Below the pieces are notes generated by a model. That model saw only the letters and a program-made list of their open reading frames with translations, had not been told where the DNA came from and made no database searches. From Imbricaverruca yamaguchii (lineage: Eukaryota > Arthropoda > Thecostraca > Neoverrucidae), in contig JAOTOL010001643.1 in the NCBI GenBank assembly GCA_034440575.1, positions 2,731,001 through 2,795,000 on the forward strand: 64,000 nt of DNA, in the 5' to 3' direction. Shown here in pieces: positions 55,721 through 64,000 of the stretch (the first letter of the stretch is position 1; every line of letters begins with the position of its first letter). The translations under genes were made by a program, and so were the position numbers.

Positions 55721-57479
55721 CATGGATCTGGTGGTGGGGCCAGGGTTCACGCAACAAGTTATAATTAGCAATAGAACCCTGGTTCACAAGGTCATCACAG
55801 CAAAAAAAAGGAATTAAATTTATTGTAAAAAAGAAGAAAAATCGGCGTTTTACCACGACCTCAAGTCAAAATATGCAGTAACGAGTTGAGGCCGGAACGG
55901 AGATGTTGTGGCTCATCGTAGTGACCCTATATTGGAGATTCTTTGACCAGTGTTTGTCACCGCTAACGTTTGACCTCTTCCGGGTCGTAGGTTGATGCCA
56001 GCCTGACGACAAAATACGTGGCACCGATTTAATGTGCTAAAAGGTGAATGTGACAAACTGTCAGTGGTAATGCTAGTGCCGATGTGATCCTAATGAGCCG
56101 GTGATAAAGATCCTGTAGCCATCCTTCCCGCCAAAATGTAGTACGCATACCAAATATAAAATAATTTTAAAAAATCGGTCGTAAGAATTGTCATAGAGTT
56201 CCACAAAATTCGCAATGTAGGCCTCAACGATTCGCAGAGTTAATCACTTGTATATCAGCCTCATATATTTTTACCTCAGGTCAAGGTCAAACAAGTTCAA
56301 AGTGGCAAAGAATGACCTAAAACCTTTTATTTAGGTCCGCTACAGCTATTCGCAATTTTTTTCTTATGATATTAACTCGTTGCGAAGTGTTTTAACCTGC
56401 GGTAAAGGTTAGACCATGGTTTCTCAGGGGTAAATATGAAGCAGAAACGCAGTCCATGAAGCAGAAACGCAGTGATGTCAAGCTTTCATTTGAGTTCCAT
56501 TTGATACGTCAATCCGTCATTCTGATACGTCTTGATGGGCCATTTTGTCATCAAAGATGCCGCAGATTCCACATGGCATTGCATGCAGCAAATATTAAAC
56601 ATTTCCCTTTTCCCATCACATCCCTCAACTCTATGCACGCTTCCCCTATGTTAGCGGCTGGAAGTCTCTAAGGCAGCCGCCGCCTTGCAGGTACAGCTCC
56701 CTATTGTTCTGGCATTGCACACTCTCCATCGGCTTCAGCTCGTGGGACAGAGCCGATACAGTGGACAAAAACCTGGACAACGTGGGACAAAAACCAGACA
56801 CGGCCAGTTGCGCCGGATTTAGCGTCATGCGGGTGGGTGGGTGGGTGTTGTGCGGAGAGACCTGGTGTCGGCCATGTCCGCCACTCCAGGCCCGTCGCTC
56901 CCACTCCTTCAGCACGCTTGCTAATGTGTGCCGTGTGGTGGTGTCGATTAGTGATCAATGGGATCAGTGTCGAAATGTATGTCAGTCAATGATCTCCAGA
57001 TTGGTACACGCGTGTTTTTTTTTTGTAGCAGCCACATGATTATCAGAGTAGTGTTGGGACAGGCCTAAAGGGTAGTAAAGAGTAAAGGCCCAACGCAGAC
57101 GTGCTTCTCCCCGTTGCGGTCGGTGGCTCAAAATGATAGAAAAGGCCCTTCGATAGCCCTCATGAGGAAGTGGGAACTGTTGCTTCGGGACATTGTTTGA
57201 TTGGGGTGAGGTATTCGTTCATTATCGGTTCGGGCTATTAGAAGCACTTCTCTCCCTCACTTAGCCATGTCACCGAGCTCGAGAACAACAGCAGCAAAAA
57301 CATATTCGGAAGTTCAGGCAGGTTAATAGCGTGTAGGTTGCATTTGTATTATAAGTCGGAGGTTGAGTTCCTTGTATTCTGATATCCATGGAAGTAACGC
57401 TAAATGTAATGATATTACAAAATCGTTCACGGGCTCATCATACACTCAATGGCAGGAAGCAGATCCATGGATTCCAAGC

Positions 57480-57480
<1 letters not shown>
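55721..57480. other. Unassigned non-coding DNA
   Basis: AGGTCA-type direct repeats (ACCTCAGGTCAAGGTCAAAC near 56273) resemble the interior of the TTAA elements, so parts are probably old element debris. CAGAAACGCAGT(C/G) is tandemly duplicated near 56440-56475. No gene is seen. Confidence 0.4.

Positions 57481-57532
<52 letters not shown>
57481..57532. repeat. (TA)n microsatellite
   Basis: An uninterrupted TA run of about 25 units. Confidence 0.97.
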
Positions 57533-57536
<4 letters not shown>

Positions 57537-57764
57537 ACACTATGGAAGAAGTTATTCGCAGATGGTCTATCACGATTACGTCAAAAAGGGAAATAGAAAG
57601 GTGTCCTTTTAAGCCACTTTGTTTCATTGCCAACGTTCCAGTGCCAGACCACCATTTGCATTTGATCCGCCCCATAACTGCACTTACACGACATTGAGTG
57701 TATGGCAGAAGTGTAGGAGGGAGGGAGGCTGGCGGAAATGCATATGAGCCGCTGACGCAACTGT

Positions 57765-57947
57765 TCATATCCATCCGGCTGATGTGGCCGGTGAGTCGAT
57801 GGCGAACTGGGGTGATGGAATGGTGCTGACTGAGGAGACACCGGTCCTGGCCGTGCCGGCTCCGGCGGCTTTAGTCACCACACCCGTACCGTCTGGAGTC
57901 GGGCCGAGGCAGATACGTCCACGCACGTCACAAACGACAACGTTTTC
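57765..57947 (-). CDS. Possible orphan terminal exon
   Basis: On the minus strand a GC-rich 61-codon frame follows a plausible acceptor (GCGTACGCACAG before GAAAACG, phase 0). It reads ENVVVCDVRGRICLGPTPDG, TGVVTKAAGAGTARTG, then QFAIDSPATSAGWI and TGA. Composition and codon choice resemble the two real genes here, and the frame stands out from AT-rich surroundings. I do not recognise the protein and cannot place its upstream exons in the window. Confidence 0.28.
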   Translation of the reverse strand, partial: ENVVVCDVRGRICLGPTPDGTGVVTKAAGAGTARTGVSSVSTIPSPQFAIDSPATSAGWI

Positions 57948-58930
57948 CTGTGCGTACGCAATAGGCATAATCATGACATAATAATCATACGCTAGGCATA
58001 ATCATAGATATCCGGTGTCGCCCTGTGTCACGTGGAACTGACGCCAGCTGTTCCTGCTCAGAATTGTCGGGAGATAGCGATTCGACGCGTAACGACGAAT
58101 GCAGCTGCCACCGGTAGCCGGTATGAAGTGCTCGACTGAACTTAGACCGTTACGCGGTCTTTTCAGGGTCACCTAGCCGCTGCATGAAAAGGAGACGTGT
58201 GTTCCTTCCCACCGACGTCTAGTATGTGCGACGTCGTAAGTTCATGTGCCAGCTAACTTTCCTTTTCAAGTATTACACGACCGGCATAGCACACTATTGC
58301 AGACCCCAAGCAATTGAGGTAGCTAAGTGTCATGATAATCATAATCATCTATGCCGAATATCGGCACAACTACAACATGTGAAGTAAACTTGCCTCTCAA
58401 AAGTGAGACCAACCAAGAGATCGTCAGCATTAAGAAACGTTTGACATATTTTTGTTCATATTCAAATTTTCAAGTCGAACAAATCCAAACCATACTACTA
58501 TATTTCAGCAGAGCCTTCCTCAGTGTTCACAAGTTTCGACAGAAATATTATGTAAGCGCCATGAGGAAGGATCTGTGTTCAATATAGGTATATGATATAA
58601 CTTGGGTGTTAGTTGGTGTGGTCCCTTTTCAAAATGAGCAAGATGATGTCGCCCATAATTTTCTTCACGTAATGCTCACTTCTGCAGTCAATATTATCCA
58701 ATTGGTGAGCGGGTGTTAAGGCATAGCGACAGCGGTACGCGGTAAACATGTGACGGCCTGTCTTGGCCTGGTGCGGCGCTGCTGATGCAGCTGTATGACT
58801 ACTCGGCATCAGTCATCGGCTCATTTTCGGCCGAAACTCGAGTCGAAAGTGGTCGATCAGCTGTGCGCCATCTGACTGTGCACCAGTTGAAGGTGTGAAC
58901 AGTGACTTCCCACCCATACCGGCCCTCCAT

Positions 58931-59158
<228 letters not shown>

Positions 59159-59541
59159 CGAACATTTCGGGAACAAGCGGCGCCAATCTAGGTTTGGCAT
59201 GAAGTGTGGAACCATTCCAGACCGTTTTGAATTACGTGTGGCAATGAGTGCTGTCCAAATATATGTTGGCCGGTTATTAACGTTGAAAACATGGCGTGAA
59301 GATGGCCACTTCTGGCCTGGACTGTTGTGTCACCCAGCAACCTTAATGGAGGCCCGGCCCCTTCTCAGGTGCGGCCCAATCTCATGGGGAGATCAAATAC
59401 GAACCTCACTGACAGGGCATTGCAACTATCAGAACTGACCTCAACAGTCATCAGCGGACGTAGGATGGAAGTGCTCTTATTAGAACTGAGCTGCCGTTGC
59501 CGTTGTGAAGTCACACACAGATATTCGTCGCCTTACTCAAT

Positions 59542-61381
<1,840 letters not shown>

Positions 61382-61500
61382 GGAACTGCCCAAAGAGTTT
61401 CTGGAGTTGCCCAGAGAGTCTGGAGCTACCCAGAGAGTTTCTGGAGCTACCCAGAGAGCCTCTGGAGTTGCCCAAAGAGTCTCTGGAGCCGACCAGAGCA
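61382..61500. repeat. 21-bp tandem repeat, about 6 copies
   Basis: Units of GGAGCTACCCAGAGAGTTTC plus T repeat with substitutions; one unit is 19 bp. The 21-bp length gives a heptapeptide period on both strands (WSYPES-like on plus), but the 19-bp unit breaks the frame. Confidence 0.88.
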
Positions 61501-62254
61501 TTTTAGAGTAAGCTACATCCGGACCATATCCATTCCGATGAATTGGTTGCTCATATTTCAATATTCCGCCCCCAAAAGGAAAAAAAGTGCGCTATTTTTA
61601 TTAGGTTATCCAGAACAAATTGTATTTGGCTCTTTGTCAAGCCAGTACGAGCATCCATCTTGTTCCTGTTTCTTCTGGTGCCTCCACATTACGCGGAAAT
61701 CCCACGAATTCAGAAGTCTACAGCCCAAGCACCCCTGACCTACTGTGAAACAACGCGAATCGACCGCAACGTATCCCACGGTGTTTTATAATATCCATTA
61801 CGGCAGCAACGCGAGCCAACACGAACGTGACGTCATCACCATGACAGCCGGCAAGTCCGCCGTTTTTTGCAGCGGAATATTGGCACTAAATTCAGGGCGT
61901 TCGTGTGTGGCATCGGAGATTGAGTGCGATAAAAGTAGCGTATCTGCAGTCCGAAGAACATGGAGATTCAATTGTAAGCATCTTCCAACAACCGACAAAC
62001 AATCCATTGCCCACTCCGTGCTCGTCTGGCCGAAATGGATGTAAACAGAGACGCAGCTACAGGGGAAGGCTCGGGCTCCCTTCCACACTCAGGAACCACA
62101 ATTGTACCAAATCAAGGAATAACTTTTGAGCTTCTCATCACGAACAACCCAAAATCTTTCCCGCGCTATGCGCGCCGAAAGATTTTCATTTTACTTCCTA
62201 TTAGAAAAAGTAATCGGACCCCCTTAGGAAAACCCTGGCTGCGCCACTGATTAC
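61501..62254. other. Unassigned DNA
   Basis: Short overlapping open frames with no domains. CCCCCTTAGGAAAACCCTGG, CTGCGCCACTG at 62220-62250 is of a kind often found at transposable-element ends and directly precedes the LINE fragment. Confidence 0.35.
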
Positions 62255-63646
62255 CGGAGGTTAGGCTTCTTCGTGTTATACCTGACTCTCGCCTAACATA
62301 TCGGGACCATTTAAAATGCTCCGGGACAAGTATTTTATAACGCTGAATATACTTAAGGTGGTTTCACGTACATCATACGGTGCCGACAGGCTCACATTGT
62401 TGCTCTTATATCGATCTTTGATCCGTTCTAAGGTTGACTATGCGTGCTTTGTGTATGACGTTGCATGTGCCAAGCGAACGCTGGACACCATTCATCACAC
62501 TTCGGTACGTATCGTTACCGGCGCATTTCGCGCGTCACCGGCACTAAGTCTTAGTAGAAACCAACGAGCCAGCCTTTCTGTGCGTTGCGAATTGCTTGGG
62601 ATGCGCTATGTATGTAAGCTGCGCCAGTTTCCCGAACACCCCACATATCGGTCAGTATTCTCCAGACGTGTACTTTCTCTGTTCAGAGGGACACGACTGG
62701 GGACATCGATTCCTTTCTCTGTAAGGATCCGCGCTCTCTTCGAGAACAGCAGCATACGCTTGAGTGGAGTGGTGCGTGTGGATTCTCTAAAAACTCCTCC
62801 CTGGAGATTAGTCTCCCAGATATTGATCTATCGCTGGCATACATGAGAAAAGATCATGTCGTTCCTGCAGAACTCAAGCTCAGAGCACTGAAATTTATTT
62901 CGTCATACGGGGACTACACATCGACCTATACGGATGGTTCCAAAATGGGCACCGGTGTTGGTAGTGCCTTTGCTGCAGACACTGCAACTCGAAAATTTTC
63001 GCTACCAGCAAATGCATCGGTGTACACATCGGAAGTGGTTGCAATCAGCAAGGCTCTGTGTTTGATTGAGATTGGACATGATACGTCGCATGTGATATAT
63101 GGCGACTCGCTCAGCAGCCTGCTGGCGCTACGAGGGTTTTACCCACAAAACCCAGTGATACAACACGTTCTATCTAGACTTACGTTGCTCAACACAATAG
63201 GTAAAAAGGTAGTATTCTATTGGCTCCCAAGCCACGTGAGAATCGGCGGAAATGAGGGTGCGGATGTTGCAGCGAAGCGCGCCGCTCAAGGTCCACGCAC
63301 TCGACGTCTTCCTCTCCCTGCGAGGAAATGTTTATCAGACATTAGGAGTGCCGTTCTAAAGAAATTGGAGGCCAGCTGGGAGTCCATGACTGATAATGAG
63401 TTGAGGAGAGTTAAGCATCGTCTCGGTGAGTGGCCACCATCATCACATAACATTAAACGCGGGGAGGTGGAATCATACCGCTTGCGAATAGGACATACAT
63501 ACGGCACCCACCGGTACCTTCTGAGCGGTGACGAAAGGCCGTTGTGTCAAAGGTGCCGTGCTCTCCAATCAGTACAACACATATTGGTTGCGTGCCCAAT
63601 ACTTGCCCCTGAGCGAAGACGTCACTTCAGGCGCAGTTCAGTCTAA
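62255..63646 (+). mobile_element. LINE ORF2 fragment: RT C-terminal part, RNase H and CCHC-type knuckle, frameshifted
   Basis: The first part (62316-62846) encodes the region after the reverse transcriptase palm/thumb (RSLIRSKVDYACFVYDVA). The second (62843-63646) has an RNase H domain: YTDGSKMGTGVGSAF (Asp), SEVVAISKAL (Glu), IYGDSLSSLLAL (Asp) and WLPSHVRIGGNEGADVAAKR (His/Asp). A C-terminal CQRCRALQSVQHILVACP knuckle follows. The parts are in different frames with an ATGA overlap at 62843-62846, and RVIPDSRLTYRDH upstream lies in yet another frame, so at least two frameshifts separate them. RNase H places it with I-, R1- or LOA-type elements. It is 5'-truncated and inactive. Confidence 0.88.
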
Positions 63647-64000
63647 TTACTGGAAGTATTGGGGGATGAATCCCCTTCATACAATCGGGACAGCTATTCC
63701 ATTTCCTCGCAGAAGTCAAGTTTGCGGTGGTGTATGCGCCCAAATAATACGACAGGTATGTGGTAGAACTAGTATGGTTATGCTGTACGTCATGACAATG
63801 GATTTCATAATGTGTCACATTGAGTAGTTTTAACCAGCTCCCGTTCTGCAACCTGACATGACTGAATATGCTATGGGTGCTGCATGACCTCTACAGTCGA
63901 TGCGCCCTTACACCCCAATAACCAACCAACCAGCCACTGTTTACCAATACGGAACTGTGCCCAACACAAAATAGCTGCAGTGTACACATATCTTAGGTGC
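63647..64000. other. LINE 3' flank and a reverse-oriented GGGCGC short repeat
   Basis: 63647-63850 is probably the LINE 3' UTR; no poly(A) is clear. GGGTGCTGCATGACCTCTAC, AGTCGATGCGCCC and ACACCCCAATAACCAACCAA at 63868-63935 form another minus-oriented copy of the short interspersed repeat. Confidence 0.55.

Overview
This is a eukaryotic nuclear window, most probably from an arthropod. The support is intron-bearing genes, many SINE, LINE and MITE relics, long microsatellites, a short TTAGG (arthropod-type telomere) tract, and GC-rich exons set in AT-richer non-coding DNA. I cannot name the species; a tick or crustacean such as a barnacle would fit. No bacterial gene, rRNA gene, convincing tRNA gene or CRISPR array is present.

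Two cellular genes can be rebuilt with phase-compatible splice sites, both on the minus strand. (1) A heparan sulfate glucosamine 3-O-sulfotransferase of the HS3ST5/HS3ST1 type has three coding exons (13335-13066, 10979-10821, 5701-5162) giving 322 aa. (2) A large nuclear protein combines an N-terminal THAP zinc finger with about seven C-terminal C2H2-like fingers. Its five exons (42160-42091, 41684-39779, 38144-37917, 37347-37044, 35422-34136) give about 1264 aa. Two short orphan exon-like ORFs (31508-31588 and 57765-57947, minus) and a broken THAP-like fragment (52277-52516, plus) are weaker calls.

Layout. 1-5.1 kb: tRNA-derived SINEs, a TA tract, a 26-bp and an 81-bp tandem array. 5.1-13.3 kb: the sulfotransferase gene, whose introns carry foldback sequences, short interspersed repeats, a TTAA-flanked element and a TACGTA-type array. 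13.4-19.1 kb: a minisatellite of about 140 copies of a 41-bp CpG-rich unit, lying directly against the first coding exon. 19.2-19.7 kb: a CR1-like LINE 3' end. 20.66-28.9 kb: a near-identical 4.1-kb tandem duplication carrying two adjacent TTAA-flanked elements. 29-34 kb: repeats and low-complexity DNA. 34.1-42.2 kb: the THAP/C2H2 gene, with an inverted-mosaic TACGTA array in intron 4. 42.4-43.8 kb: another TTAA element. 43.8-50.5 kb: AT-rich DNA with a second CR1-like fragment. 50.5-51.4 kb: a MITE with perfect 22-bp inverted termini and a TAG target duplication. 51.5-62 kb: GC-rich patches, a diverged TTAA-family copy, a SINE, and long CA and TA tracts. 62.2-63.7 kb: a frameshifted LINE fragment with an RNase H domain.

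The two cellular genes have no evident functional link: one modifies heparan sulfate in the Golgi, the other is a probable DNA-binding nuclear factor. The most unusual material is repeat architecture: the giant 41-bp array at the 5' edge of the sulfotransferase gene, the TTAA element families, and a hairpin-forming short repeat family.
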